NCBI RefSeq assembly: GCF_009928685.1
Contig: NZ_WWEO01000035.1
Location: 1-64,000 of the forward strand
Direction of reading: 5' to 3'
Length of the DNA: 64,000 nt
Origin: Mucilaginibacter agri
GTDB lineage: Bacteria > Bacteroidota > Bacteroidia > Sphingobacteriales > Sphingobacteriaceae
Shown piece by piece: positions 34,434 to 42,865 of the stretch (positions are counted from its first letter, which is position 1; every line of letters starts with the position of its first letter). The notes below the pieces were generated by a model. It was not told the origin of the DNA, searched no databases, and saw only the letters and a list, made by a program, of their open reading frames with translations. The translations under genes and the position numbers were made by a program.

Positions 34434-35927
34434 TTATAATTTATAGGCGGCGTCGTTCCAGCGCAGTTCGTTACGCAATTGATCTAAACGGGTATCTTTT
34501 CCTATCAACACAAACTCAATACCTGCCATATCGGCAAAGTCCTGCATGTGTTCGGCCGTTAAGTTTTGGCTGTAAGCTGTATGGTGCGCACCTCCGGCGT
34601 AAATCCATGCTGCGCATCCGGTTTTCATGTCCGGGTATGGTTTCCAAAGCACCCGCGCAACTGGGAGGTTAGGAAGGTCTTCTATTGGTTCAATAGCCTC
34701 AACCTCATTCACAATTAAACGGAAACGGTTCCCCATATCTACAATAGATGCATTAAGTGCCTGGCCGCCTGCTACGTTGAAAACCAAGCGTGCAGGATCT
34801 GCTTTGCCGCCAATACCTAAGGGGTGGACTTCCAGTGCTGCTTTACCATTAGCCAATGAGGCATCAACTTCCAGCATGTGCGAGCCTAATACCAGTGCGT
34901 TGTTTGGGTCGAAGTGATAGGTGTAGTCTTCCATAAAAGCGTTCCCGCCTTCCAGTCCGGCCCCCATTACTTTACAAGCACGCACCAAAGCTGCGGTTTT
35001 CCAATCGCCTTCGCCTGCAAAGCCGTAGCCATCGGCCATTAAACGTTGGGCAGCAATGCCTGGTAGCTGGATCATGCCGTGCAGATCTTCAAATGTATCG
35101 CTGAAGCCTTTGAAGTTGCCGTCCTGTAAAAACTTACGGAGCCCGGCTTCTATCTTAGCGGCTTCATAAACAGAGGAGTGGCTTTCGCCGCCTTTTTTCA
35201 AAGCATCAGCCATCGTGTAAGTGGCTTCGTACTCGCCGATCAATGTATCAATTTCCTGTTCGCTTACTTCGTTAATTACCTTCACCAGGTCGCCGATGCC
35301 GTGTGTGTTTACTGAGAAGCCGAATTTCAGCTCAGCCTCAACTTTGTCGCCATCGGTTACTGCAACGTAGCGCATGTTGTCGCCAAAGCGAACAAACTTG
35401 GCCCCCTGCCAATCGTACCAGCCTGCAGCCGCGCGTGACCAGGTATTGATTTGCTCTAGCACTTCTGGATCTTGCCAGTGGCCAACCACTACCTTGCGAT
35501 TTTTGCGCATGCGCGAAACCATAAAACCAAACTCACGGTCGCCGTGGGCGCTTTGGTTAAGGTTCATAAAGTCCATATCAATCGAACTCCATGGAATATC
35601 GCGGTTGTACTGGGTGTGTAAATGCAACATCGGTTTTTGCAGGATGCTTAACCCGCGGATCCACATTTTTGCCGGTGAGAAGGTATGCATCCAGGTGATG
35701 ATGCCGATACAGTTAGGTGCTGAATTGGCTTCCTGCAAGGTGGCATAAATTTCTTCGGGTGTTTTAACAACTGGTTTGTAAATCACCTTTACCGGCACCT
35801 GCGATGCACCGTTTAAACCGTTTGCTATATGTTGTGAATGTTCGGCTACCAGTTTTAATGTTTCTTCTCCGTATAAATGCTGGCTACCCGTGATAAACCA
35901 AACTTCAAATGTTTTTAAATCGATCAT
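34434..35927 (-). CDS. araA: L-arabinose isomerase
   Basis: A 497-residue enzyme converting L-arabinose to L-ribulose in the cytoplasm. Diagnostic blocks are [18 protein letters not shown] at the start, [42 protein letters not shown], and the C-terminal [17 protein letters not shown]. Metal-binding Glu and His residues are in these blocks (for example [12 protein letters not shown], and HHT near the end). Start ATG 35927 is chosen because homologues begin at the FEVWF segment; a longer open frame to 36029 runs into the GH27 coding region. It lies between GH27 and the symporter. Confidence 0.97.
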   Translation of the reverse strand: MIDLKTFEVWFITGSQHLYGEETLKLVAEHSQHIANGLNGASQVPVKVIYKPVVKTPEEIYATLQEANSAPNCIGIITWMHTFSPAKMWIRGLSILQKPMLHLHTQYNRDIPWSSIDMDFMNLNQSAHGDREFGFMVSRMRKNRKVVVGHWQDPEVLEQINTWSRAAAGWYDWQGAKFVRFGDNMRYVAVTDGDKVEAELKFGFSVNTHGIGDLVKVINEVSEQEIDTLIGEYEATYTMADALKKGGESHSSVYEAAKIEAGLRKFLQDGNFKGFSDTFEDLHGMIQLPGIAAQRLMADGYGFAGEGDWKTAALVRACKVMGAGLEGGNAFMEDYTYHFDPNNALVLGSHMLEVDASLANGKAALEVHPLGIGGKADPARLVFNVAGGQALNASIVDMGNRFRLIVNEVEAIEPIEDLPNLPVARVLWKPYPDMKTGCAAWIYAGGAHHTAYSQNLTAEHMQDFADMAGIEFVLIGKDTRLDQLRNELRWNDAAYKL

Positions 35928-35952
35928 GTGTGAAATTTTTAGATTTGATATA

Positions 35953-37308
35953 CTATAGCGGCGACAGCCTGAATAAGGCCGCACCATGTTTGTTAATTGT
36001 TTGCTTGTAATCTCCCTGATGTGTGCCAACGTTCTGTTTCTTCCACAGATCGCGTACTTGTACTTTGCCCTTAAAGCCTAAAGCAGTAAGATCAAGAGTC
36101 ACGAGGCTATTCTCTTCCTTCAGGTTAAAGGCAGCCACATAGATATCCTTCGATCCCGGTACTTGCGAGTACCAAACCATACTGTCGTTATTGTGATAAA
36201 GCTCCTTAGGGTTCTGCCCGTGCTGATTAACTGCCAACACCTCGTTATTGCTCAAGAGTTTTAGATCGATTGGGCGATTCTCTGGCATGTTGCCGCCCAT
36301 CATTAATGGCGAACGGAAAATGCACCAGAATGTCATGTGTGTATAGAGCTCGTCGTCGGTAAACTTGCTGTAGCGCTCGGGGCCAACGGGGCCGCGTTTA
36401 GAGAGTTTGCCAATTTGCAGCATATCGCAATCGGGCCAATGTCCGGGTCCGCCAATGCCTTGCCAGTTGCGGGCATAGTTAAACATGTTCAGCAGTTCTT
36501 TCCAGCTATCCCAAAAATCGTCGGCCATACGCCATTGGTTGGCATATTGTTTTACGTGATCGGCTTCCTTAACAGGCGTCTCACCCGGAGATATGCTAAG
36601 CATAATTGGCCTTTTGCTGTTGACAATAGCTTTATGATAGCCCTCAATTTCGGCTTTATGATATGGGCGCGAAATATCATCAACCTTAATAAAATCGACA
36701 CCCCATGATGCATATAACGCTAATATTGAGTTTAGGTATTCCTGCGCGCCGGGTTTGCTCATGTCGAGGCCATACATGTGGTTCATCCATTCGCATTTGG
36801 ATGTGGTATCGGCAACCATATCGGCGGTAATGCCTTTTGCACCCAGTACCGGCGATTTAGCCCATACGGCTTGTCGTGGTATGCCCCGCATTACATGGAT
36901 GCCAAATTTTAGGCCCAGGCTATGAATGTAATCGCCCAGCTGCTTAAAGCCCTTGCCGCCAAATGCCGACGGGAATTTTGTAGGTTGAGGCATCAAGCGT
37001 CCCCATTTGTCCATTGTTAGCCACGGCACAAAAGAGCCGTCTTGTAAATTTTTCTGATAGGGATTGCCGATGTTACTTCCCGGCGGGTTGTCATACGACC
37101 ATAGAAAATCGACCACCACATATTGCCAGCCATAAGGCTTTAAATTTTTAGCCAGGTATTGCGCGTTAGACTTTACTTCATCCTCGTGCACGGCCGAGCC
37201 AAAACAATTATAACTGTTCCAGCCCATCGGTGGAGTGGCTGCTATCTGTTGCGCTTTAAGAGCGCCGCTTAATGCTAATCCAATAAAAAAAAGATAAAGT
37301 CTTTTCAT
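35953..37308 (-). CDS. GH27 glycosidase: beta-L-arabinopyranosidase or alpha-galactosidase
   Basis: A 451-residue secreted GH27 enzyme with a signal peptide ending near [18 protein letters not shown] is the family start. The nucleophile is D210 in FIKVDD and the acid/base is D264 in [10 protein letters not shown]. The C-terminal beta domain is complete. The usual substrate-binding DDCW motif of alpha-galactosidases reads D67-F-L-W here, so the second Asp is a Phe. GH27 includes beta-L-arabinopyranosidases that differ near this motif. Placement between araD and araA suggests release of arabinose from AGP-type glycans, but this needs assay. It lies 12 bases after araD. Confidence 0.83.
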   Translation of the reverse strand: MKRLYLFFIGLALSGALKAQQIAATPPMGWNSYNCFGSAVHEDEVKSNAQYLAKNLKPYGWQYVVVDFLWSYDNPPGSNIGNPYQKNLQDGSFVPWLTMDKWGRLMPQPTKFPSAFGGKGFKQLGDYIHSLGLKFGIHVMRGIPRQAVWAKSPVLGAKGITADMVADTTSKCEWMNHMYGLDMSKPGAQEYLNSILALYASWGVDFIKVDDISRPYHKAEIEGYHKAIVNSKRPIMLSISPGETPVKEADHVKQYANQWRMADDFWDSWKELLNMFNYARNWQGIGGPGHWPDCDMLQIGKLSKRGPVGPERYSKFTDDELYTHMTFWCIFRSPLMMGGNMPENRPIDLKLLSNNEVLAVNQHGQNPKELYHNNDSMVWYSQVPGSKDIYVAAFNLKEENSLVTLDLTALGFKGKVQVRDLWKKQNVGTHQGDYKQTINKHGAALFRLSPL

Positions 37309-37320
37309 TTATCCGTCGGG

Positions 37321-38019
37321 TTATTGTCCGTAATAAGAATCAGGTCCGTGTTTGCGTTGGTAGTGTTTGTTAATCAGCGTGTCTTTTAAGCGTGGGGCCT
37401 GTGCGTTGATCTGCTCGGTAAGGTAGGCCATCTGCGCAACTGACTCTAATACTGCGCTGTTGTAAACTGCTTTGTCAGCGGTTTTCCCCCAGGTAAAGGG
37501 GGCATGGTTGCCAACCAGTACCATTTCAACTTCTTTATGATCGAGCCCTAATTCCGCAAAATGATTAAGGATCTGGAAACCCGTTTGGTATTCGTAATTG
37601 CCCTCAATCAATTCGTCGTTCATAGGAGGCGCGCAAGGGATATCGGTAGTTAAATGATCTGCATGTGTGGTGCCGAAAATTGGGATGCAACGTTGCGACT
37701 GCGCCCATGAAGTTGCATACGTAGAGTGCGTATGCACAATGCCGTTAATGCCGTCCCAGTGTTTGTAAAGTACGGCATGGGTAAGCGTATCGGATGATGG
37801 CCTCAGTTCGCCCTCGATAATATTACCATCGAAATCAACAATTACCATTTTTTCGGGGGTGAGGTCTTTGTAGGGTACACCGCTTGGTTTAATGGCAAAA
37901 ACGCCCTTTTCGCGGTCAGCAGCACTTACGTTACCAAAAGTGAACAGTACTAAGCCGAGTTTTGGCAATTGCATGTTGGCTTCGTATGCAGTTTGTTTGA
38001 TGTGGTGATACTTGCTCAT
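37321..38019 (-). CDS. araD: L-ribulose-5-phosphate 4-epimerase
   Basis: A 232-residue class II aldolase-fold enzyme converting L-ribulose 5-phosphate to D-xylulose 5-phosphate. Zinc-binding histidines are in IVHTHSTYATSWAQ and later VLVGNHAPFTWGK, with GTTHADHL between them. The N-terminal LVLFTFGNVSAADRE block and SGVPYKDLTPEKMVIVD are typical. Its ATG overlaps the araB stop by 4 bases (38016-38019), so translation is coupled. Confidence 0.96.
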   Translation of the reverse strand: MSKYHHIKQTAYEANMQLPKLGLVLFTFGNVSAADREKGVFAIKPSGVPYKDLTPEKMVIVDFDGNIIEGELRPSSDTLTHAVLYKHWDGINGIVHTHSTYATSWAQSQRCIPIFGTTHADHLTTDIPCAPPMNDELIEGNYEYQTGFQILNHFAELGLDHKEVEMVLVGNHAPFTWGKTADKAVYNSAVLESVAQMAYLTEQINAQAPRLKDTLINKHYQRKHGPDSYYGQ

Positions 38020-39740
38020 GATACTACCTGATTTTGGTTGGCTGCCGAAACCTGATCTTTTGATTGCGCTATCTGGAAAGCGATAAATTCGCCCAGGCCT
38101 TTGTATTGTTCGTAGCGTTTGGCGTATATTTTCTGGTTGGCTTCGTTAGGCTCATAGTTTTCGTCGAAACCTTTGCCCATCGCAGTCATGGCATCTTCAA
38201 CAGTAGGGTGAATACCTGCCACAACGCCGGCAAACATAGCTGCGCCTAAGGCACACGTATGGGTAAACTGGTGGATACGGATAGGCATGCCCAAAATATC
38301 GGCCATGGTTTGCATCACAAACGGCGATTTTTTTGCCACGCCGCCAATGCCGATGATTCCCTTAACCGGGATGCCTTCTTGGATAAAGCGCTCTACAATA
38401 CTTTTGGCACCAAAGCAGGTGGCTTCAACCAAAGCACGGAAAACACGCGGCGCATCAGATCCTAAACTAAGGCCGGTGATGGCCCCCTTTAGCAACTGAT
38501 TAGCATCAGGCGTACGTCGGCCATTAAACCAATCTACAGCCAGTTCATTTGCCTCGTCGATAGGAAGGAGGGCAGCTTTACGGCTTAATTCGGGGATAAT
38601 TTCTTCACTTAATTCCGCTTTTAGAGCTTCTGCCACGTCTGGGGTAATCACTTTCGAATGATCGAGCAGATTATTCAACGGCCACGAAATAATATTTTTG
38701 AACCAGGCGTAAGTATCGCCAAAGGCTGATTGACCGGCTTCTAAACCCACCATGCCGGGTATAACAGAACCGTTTACCTGGCCACAGATGCCTTTAACCA
38801 GTTTGCCATCAATGTCTTTCGTCGGTGCAACCAAAATATCACAGGTTGATGTGCCCATCACTTTACTTAAATGATAAGGCTCAATCTGGCCACCTACCGC
38901 ACCCATGTGCGCGTCAAATGCACCAACACCAATCACCACGTTTTCGGAAAGTCCTAATCGATGGGCCCATTCTTTGCTGATTGTACCGGCTGCAATATCT
39001 GATGTGTAAGTGTCTCTAAATAGGCGCTCGGTGAATCCAAGTAATAGTGGATCGAGAGAAGAGAAAAATCCGTCGGGAGGAAGGCCGCCAAATTCTTCGG
39101 CCCAAAGCGCTTTGTGGCCAGCCGCGCAGCGGCTACGTTTTATTTCTGCTGCATTATCGCCGCCTGTTAACAGAAAAGGAATCCAGTCACAATGTTCAAC
39201 CCACGAATGGCAGGCGTTGCGAACCTGCTGATCTTCCCGTAGTACATGAAGTAGTTTTGCCCAAAACCATTCGGACGAATAAATGCCGCCTACATATTTT
39301 AAATAGTTGACATCGAAACGGGTTGCATGCGCATTAATTTGCTCTGCTTCTTTCACAGCAGTATGGTCTTTCCACAAAACAAACATGGCATTCGGGTTAT
39401 TTTCAAATTCGGGGAGCAAAGCCAATGGAGTGCCTGTTTTATCTACAGCAACCGGCGATGAGCCAGTGGTATCTACCGAAATGCCTTTTATGTAAGGCGT
39501 AATCTCGGCGCCGCCTGCGAGTTGGATACAATCTTTAATGGTGATCTCTAACCCCTCAATATAATCGAGCGGGTGCTGCCTGAATTGGTTGGCAGCCGCG
39601 TTACAATATAGTCCCTTTTTCCACCGTGCATACTCATAAACAGAGGAAGCCAGTTCCCGTCCGTTTAGGGCGTCGATAATTACAGAGCGAACAGAGTCAG
39701 ACCCATAGTCAACTCCAATCACAAATTGATTGCTATTCAT
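38016..39740 (-). CDS. araB: Ribulokinase
   Basis: A 574-residue FGGY-family kinase that phosphorylates L-ribulose. The phosphate-1 motif is VIGVDYGSDSVRSVIID at the start. Internal motifs include GISVDTTGSSPVAVD, GVGAFDAHMGAVGG, MGTSTCDILVAP, and GIIGIGGVAKKSPFVMQTMADILG with ATP-binding residues. It is the first gene of the arabinose operon (araB-araD-GH27-araA-symporter). Upstream, a GTGTT-N5-AACAC palindrome lies just after a candidate -7 box, suggesting repression in the absence of arabinose. Confidence 0.96.
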   Translation of the reverse strand: MNSNQFVIGVDYGSDSVRSVIIDALNGRELASSVYEYARWKKGLYCNAAANQFRQHPLDYIEGLEITIKDCIQLAGGAEITPYIKGISVDTTGSSPVAVDKTGTPLALLPEFENNPNAMFVLWKDHTAVKEAEQINAHATRFDVNYLKYVGGIYSSEWFWAKLLHVLREDQQVRNACHSWVEHCDWIPFLLTGGDNAAEIKRSRCAAGHKALWAEEFGGLPPDGFFSSLDPLLLGFTERLFRDTYTSDIAAGTISKEWAHRLGLSENVVIGVGAFDAHMGAVGGQIEPYHLSKVMGTSTCDILVAPTKDIDGKLVKGICGQVNGSVIPGMVGLEAGQSAFGDTYAWFKNIISWPLNNLLDHSKVITPDVAEALKAELSEEIIPELSRKAALLPIDEANELAVDWFNGRRTPDANQLLKGAITGLSLGSDAPRVFRALVEATCFGAKSIVERFIQEGIPVKGIIGIGGVAKKSPFVMQTMADILGMPIRIHQFTHTCALGAAMFAGVVAGIHPTVEDAMTAMGKGFDENYEPNEANQKIYAKRYEQYKGLGEFIAFQIAQSKDQVSAANQNQVVS

Positions 39741-39757
39741 AAAGTGGTTTATAATTC

Positions 39758-39772
39758 GTGTTGAAATAACAC
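39758..39772 (-). promoter_or_regulatory. Candidate operator of araB operon
   Basis: GTGTT-GAAAT-AACAC is a 5-bp-arm inverted repeat. On the minus strand TTTATTTG (39789-39782) differs from TAnnTTTG at one base and would place the transcription start close to this palindrome. A site overlapping the start fits a repressor. The Nudix-type AraR-like protein encoded at 46858 is the likeliest binder. Confidence 0.45.
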
Positions 39773-39987
39773 TTAATTTTTCAAATAAAAAAATTTTCGA
39801 TCAAATTTATTTAAGGCATACGGCTTTGTGAATGTTTTTGTTCACCCTGTGGTGTTAAAATAACTAATTGCCTATATTATATCCTTGTAATTAGTTTATT
39901 TATCTCATTTCTACCCCGAATAAACTATCCGAAAAATCCTAAGCCGGTATGTTGTTTAACTTTAATGGCGGAAATATTTAATTGTTT

Positions 39988-40020
39988 TTTGCACAATTAA
40001 TATAATTTCTTTTACTTTAG
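39988..40020 (+). promoter_or_regulatory. Candidate promoter of the epimerase/GH51 operon
   Basis: TTTG (39988-39991), 21-base spacer, TACTTTAG (40013-40020), a near match to the Bacteroidota TTTG/TAnnTTTG promoter. The start would fall near 40027. Confidence 0.5.
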
Positions 40021-40027
40021 ACCAGTC

Positions 40028-40041
40028 GTTTGCGTGCAAAC
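40028..40041. promoter_or_regulatory. LacI-shaped operator palindrome at the predicted start site
   Basis: GTTTGC-GT-GCAAAC, 6-bp arms with a 2-bp centre, begins about seven bases after the -7 box. Its size and symmetry resemble LacI/GalR-family operators, and a LacI-type gene is present at 11568-12614. Confidence 0.45.
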
Positions 40042-40108
40042 AACTACAAAACCAATTTTAAACACTTATAAAACCGTCCGTGTGTTTCGGGCTTAACAAA
40101 TTATTGAA

Positions 40109-41299
40109 ATGAGAAAACTTATAAAACCACTTTTTCTGGTGTCGTTGTTTGCCGTTTTTTTTGAAATTTCATGCCAGTCACCCGGCTCAAAAACAACCGG
40201 GGAGGATACTTCTAAAGATAGTCAGAAAAGCAATATAAGTGCTAAAGTTCCCGATACTAATAATTTTAAGAGTAAGGTCGACGGGAAAGAAACCAGTCTT
40301 TACATCCTGAAAAACAAGAACGGCATGGAAGCTGGTATTACCAACTATGGCGGCCGCATTGTGAGCCTCTTAGTGCCGGATAAAAGAGATAGCCTGGTAG
40401 ATGTGGTGTTAGGTTATGACGATGTTAAAACTTACCAAAAGCCTAAGGAGTCTCACTTTGGAGCGCTTATTGGTCGATACGGCAACCGCATTGCTAAAGG
40501 TAAATTTACGCTTAGCGGCAAGGCCTATCAATTAGATGTTAATGATGGAGTAAATACACTGCACGGTGGCTTTAAAGGATTTGGGTTTCAGGTTTGGGAT
40601 GGTAAGCAGTTAAGTGACAGCACGCTGGAACTCACCTATCACTCGAAAGATGGGGAAGGCGGTTACCCCGGTAATTTAACGGCCAAGGTTACCTATACCC
40701 TTCAAGGTGATAACTCGATTAAAATTGCTTATAGCGCCACTACCGATAAGGCAACAGTTGTCAACTTAACTAACCATGCCTATTTTAATCTTAACGGAGC
40801 CGGTGATCAATCTATTCTGAATGATCTGCTTTCTATCAATGCCGATAAATTTACGCCTGTTGATACTACACTCATTCCAACCGGAGAATTAAAGCCGGTA
40901 AAGGGTACGCCGTTCGATTTTACCACATTGAAGTCCATCGGCCGTAATATCAACGATCAGGACGACCAGTTAAAGAATGGCAAAGGTTACGATCATAATT
41001 TTGTGCTGAACAAACATACCCTAAGCGATAAAGTGGCAACTGTTAAAAGCCCCACCACAGGCATCGTAATGGATGTTTATACCGAAGAGCCTGGGCTGCA
41101 ATTCTACAGTGGTAATTTCTTAACCGGCAAAGATGCAGATGGAAAGGGTGGCGCCACTTATGGCTACCGTTCGGCGCTTTGCCTCGAAACACAGCATTTT
41201 CCAGATTCGCCTAATCAACCATCGTTCCCGTCAACGGTGCTTCAGCCTGGCCAAACTTATCATACCTCAACAATTTATAAATTCAGTGTAGAGAAATAA
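40109..41299 (+). CDS. galM: Aldose 1-epimerase, lipoprotein
   Basis: A 396-residue mutarotase with an export signal and lipobox (VFFEISC, about residues 16-22), so it is probably attached to a membrane facing the periplasm. GalM catalytic residues are visible: the arginine in GRYGNRIAKG, His in NLTNHAYFNL, and the catalytic Glu in LCLETQHFPDSPNQP. It would equilibrate anomers of galactose, arabinose or similar sugars released by the adjacent glycosidases before uptake. It is the first gene of the + operon with two GH51 and two GH43 enzymes. Confidence 0.92.
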   Translation: MRKLIKPLFLVSLFAVFFEISCQSPGSKTTGEDTSKDSQKSNISAKVPDTNNFKSKVDGKETSLYILKNKNGMEAGITNYGGRIVSLLVPDKRDSLVDVVLGYDDVKTYQKPKESHFGALIGRYGNRIAKGKFTLSGKAYQLDVNDGVNTLHGGFKGFGFQVWDGKQLSDSTLELTYHSKDGEGGYPGNLTAKVTYTLQGDNSIKIAYSATTDKATVVNLTNHAYFNLNGAGDQSILNDLLSINADKFTPVDTTLIPTGELKPVKGTPFDFTTLKSIGRNINDQDDQLKNGKGYDHNFVLNKHTLSDKVATVKSPTTGIVMDVYTEEPGLQFYSGNFLTGKDADGKGGATYGYRSALCLETQHFPDSPNQPSFPSTVLQPGQTYHTSTIYKFSVEK

Positions 41300-41324
41300 T
41301 CTGTCCTTTAACTCCAGATATAAG

Positions 41325-42860
41325 ATGAAACTAAAATCTATCAAATTACTCGCTGCTTTGTTGCTTGGTTCTTCACTCACCTATGCGCAAACTACAATCG
41401 CCATATCTGCCAGTAGCAATACCTCCAGTCCGGTTATTAGTAAGTACATCTACAGCCATTTTGCCGAGCATCTGGGCCGTGGCATATACGATGGTTTTTA
41501 TGTAGGTGATACTTCTAAAATTCCAAACACCAACGGCGTTCGAAATGATATTATTGCCGCCTTAAAGAAAATGAAGATCCCGTCGTTAAGATGGCCAGGG
41601 GGGTGTTTTGCAGATACCTACCATTGGAAAGACGGTATTGGACCTAAGGACAAGCGGCCTGCTATTGTAAATAAATGGTGGGGTAATGCGATAGAAGATA
41701 ACAGTTTCGGCACACACGACTTTTTAAACATGTGCGAACTGCTAGGTGCTGAGCCATACCTGGCTGGTAACGTGGGGAGCGGTACCGTGCAAGAGTTGGC
41801 TGACTGGGTTCAGTACGTAGGTTCGGACAATAAAAATCCAATGTCTGATCTCCGGAAAGCAAACGGACGCGAAAAACCATGGGATGTAAAGTTTTGGGGC
41901 GTTGGTAACGAAGCCTGGGGCTGCGGCGGTAATATGACACCCGAGTATTATGTGAACGAGTTTCGCAAATATTCAACCTTTATGACAGGTAGCGGAAAAA
42001 TATTCAGGGTGGCATCTGGTGCGAGTGATGATGATTATCATTGGACCGAAACCTTGATGAAAGGCATCCCACAAAGCCTGATAGAGGGTATTGCTGTACA
42101 CCATTACGCTGTTAATTGGGCCAAAAAAACCTCGGCAACAAACTACACCGAAGCAGAATATTTCACAACAATGAAAAGCGCTTTGTTGATGGATACCTTG
42201 GTTACGCACCACGCTGCCATTATGGATAAATATGATCCGAAAAAGAAGATAGCCTTAGTGGTTGACGAGTGGGGTGGCTGGTACGACGTAGAGCCGGGAA
42301 CTAATCCGGGATTTCTATATCAGCAAAATACCATGCGCGATGCCATGATTGCAGGTGTTACGCTAAATATCTTTAACAACCATGCAGACCGTGTGCGCAT
42401 GGCCAACCTGGCGCAGTGTGTTAACGTGTTGCAAGCCGTTATCCTGACCGACAAACAGAAAATGATTTTAACACCAACTTATCACGTATTGGAAATGTAC
42501 AACGTACACCAGGATGCTACGCTGTTGCCATTAACCATTAAAAGTGATGATTACGCGTTTGGGAGCGAGAAATTGCCTGCTGTTTCTGCATCTGCTTCGA
42601 GGGATAAAAATGGTGTAGTACATATCAGTTTAGTAAACATCGACCCGAACCATCCGCATAACCTGTCGCTGAAGTTAGATGGCGAAAAGTTTAAAGGGCT
42701 TACCGGTCGCATACTAGCATCTGCAAAGGTTCAGGATCACAACACATTCGATCAGCCTGATAAAATTAAACCCGAAGTATTCAAAAGTGCATCGATAAAA
42801 GATGGCAACATCAGCATTGCTTTACCGGCTACCTCGGTTGTGGTACTTACTTTAAACTAA
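41325..42860 (+). CDS. GH51 alpha-L-arabinofuranosidase (single domain)
   Basis: A 511-residue GH51 enzyme with a signal peptide (ends near SLTYAQ). The barrel begins IYSHFAEHLGRGIYDGFYVGD, with PSLRWPGGCFADTYHWKDGIGP. The acid/base E196 is in GVGNEAWGCGG and the nucleophile E315 is in VVDEWGGWYD. The C-terminal beta sandwich includes LVNIDPNHPHNLSL. It releases terminal alpha-L-arabinofuranose from arabinan or AGP side chains. It follows galM by 25 bases and is followed after 5 bases by a second, different GH51. Confidence 0.95.
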   Translation: MKLKSIKLLAALLLGSSLTYAQTTIAISASSNTSSPVISKYIYSHFAEHLGRGIYDGFYVGDTSKIPNTNGVRNDIIAALKKMKIPSLRWPGGCFADTYHWKDGIGPKDKRPAIVNKWWGNAIEDNSFGTHDFLNMCELLGAEPYLAGNVGSGTVQELADWVQYVGSDNKNPMSDLRKANGREKPWDVKFWGVGNEAWGCGGNMTPEYYVNEFRKYSTFMTGSGKIFRVASGASDDDYHWTETLMKGIPQSLIEGIAVHHYAVNWAKKTSATNYTEAEYFTTMKSALLMDTLVTHHAAIMDKYDPKKKIALVVDEWGGWYDVEPGTNPGFLYQQNTMRDAMIAGVTLNIFNNHADRVRMANLAQCVNVLQAVILTDKQKMILTPTYHVLEMYNVHQDATLLPLTIKSDDYAFGSEKLPAVSASASRDKNGVVHISLVNIDPNHPHNLSLKLDGEKFKGLTGRILASAKVQDHNTFDQPDKIKPEVFKSASIKDGNISIALPATSVVVLTLN

Positions 42861-42865
42861 CCACA

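Larger units (their letters stand above)
39741..40108. other. Divergent promoter region of the araB and epimerase operons
   Basis: A 368-base AT-rich gap. The left side carries the araB -7-like box and GTGTT/AACAC palindrome. The right side carries a promoter (39988-40020) and a LacI-shaped palindrome (40028-40041). A loose AAACAC (40060-40065) and GTGTTT (40082-40087) pair also lies before the epimerase gene. No ORF was seen. Confidence 0.55.

Noticed and set aside
35928-36029. N-terminal extension of araA upstream of ATG 35927
   Set aside because: The extra 34 residues overlap the GH27 coding end and resemble no part of arabinose isomerases, which begin at the FEVWF segment.
40060-40087. 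AAACAC ... GTGTTT pair as a copy of the 43-bp inverted repeat
   Set aside because: Spacing differs by one base and flanks do not match; the similarity is too weak to list as a site.
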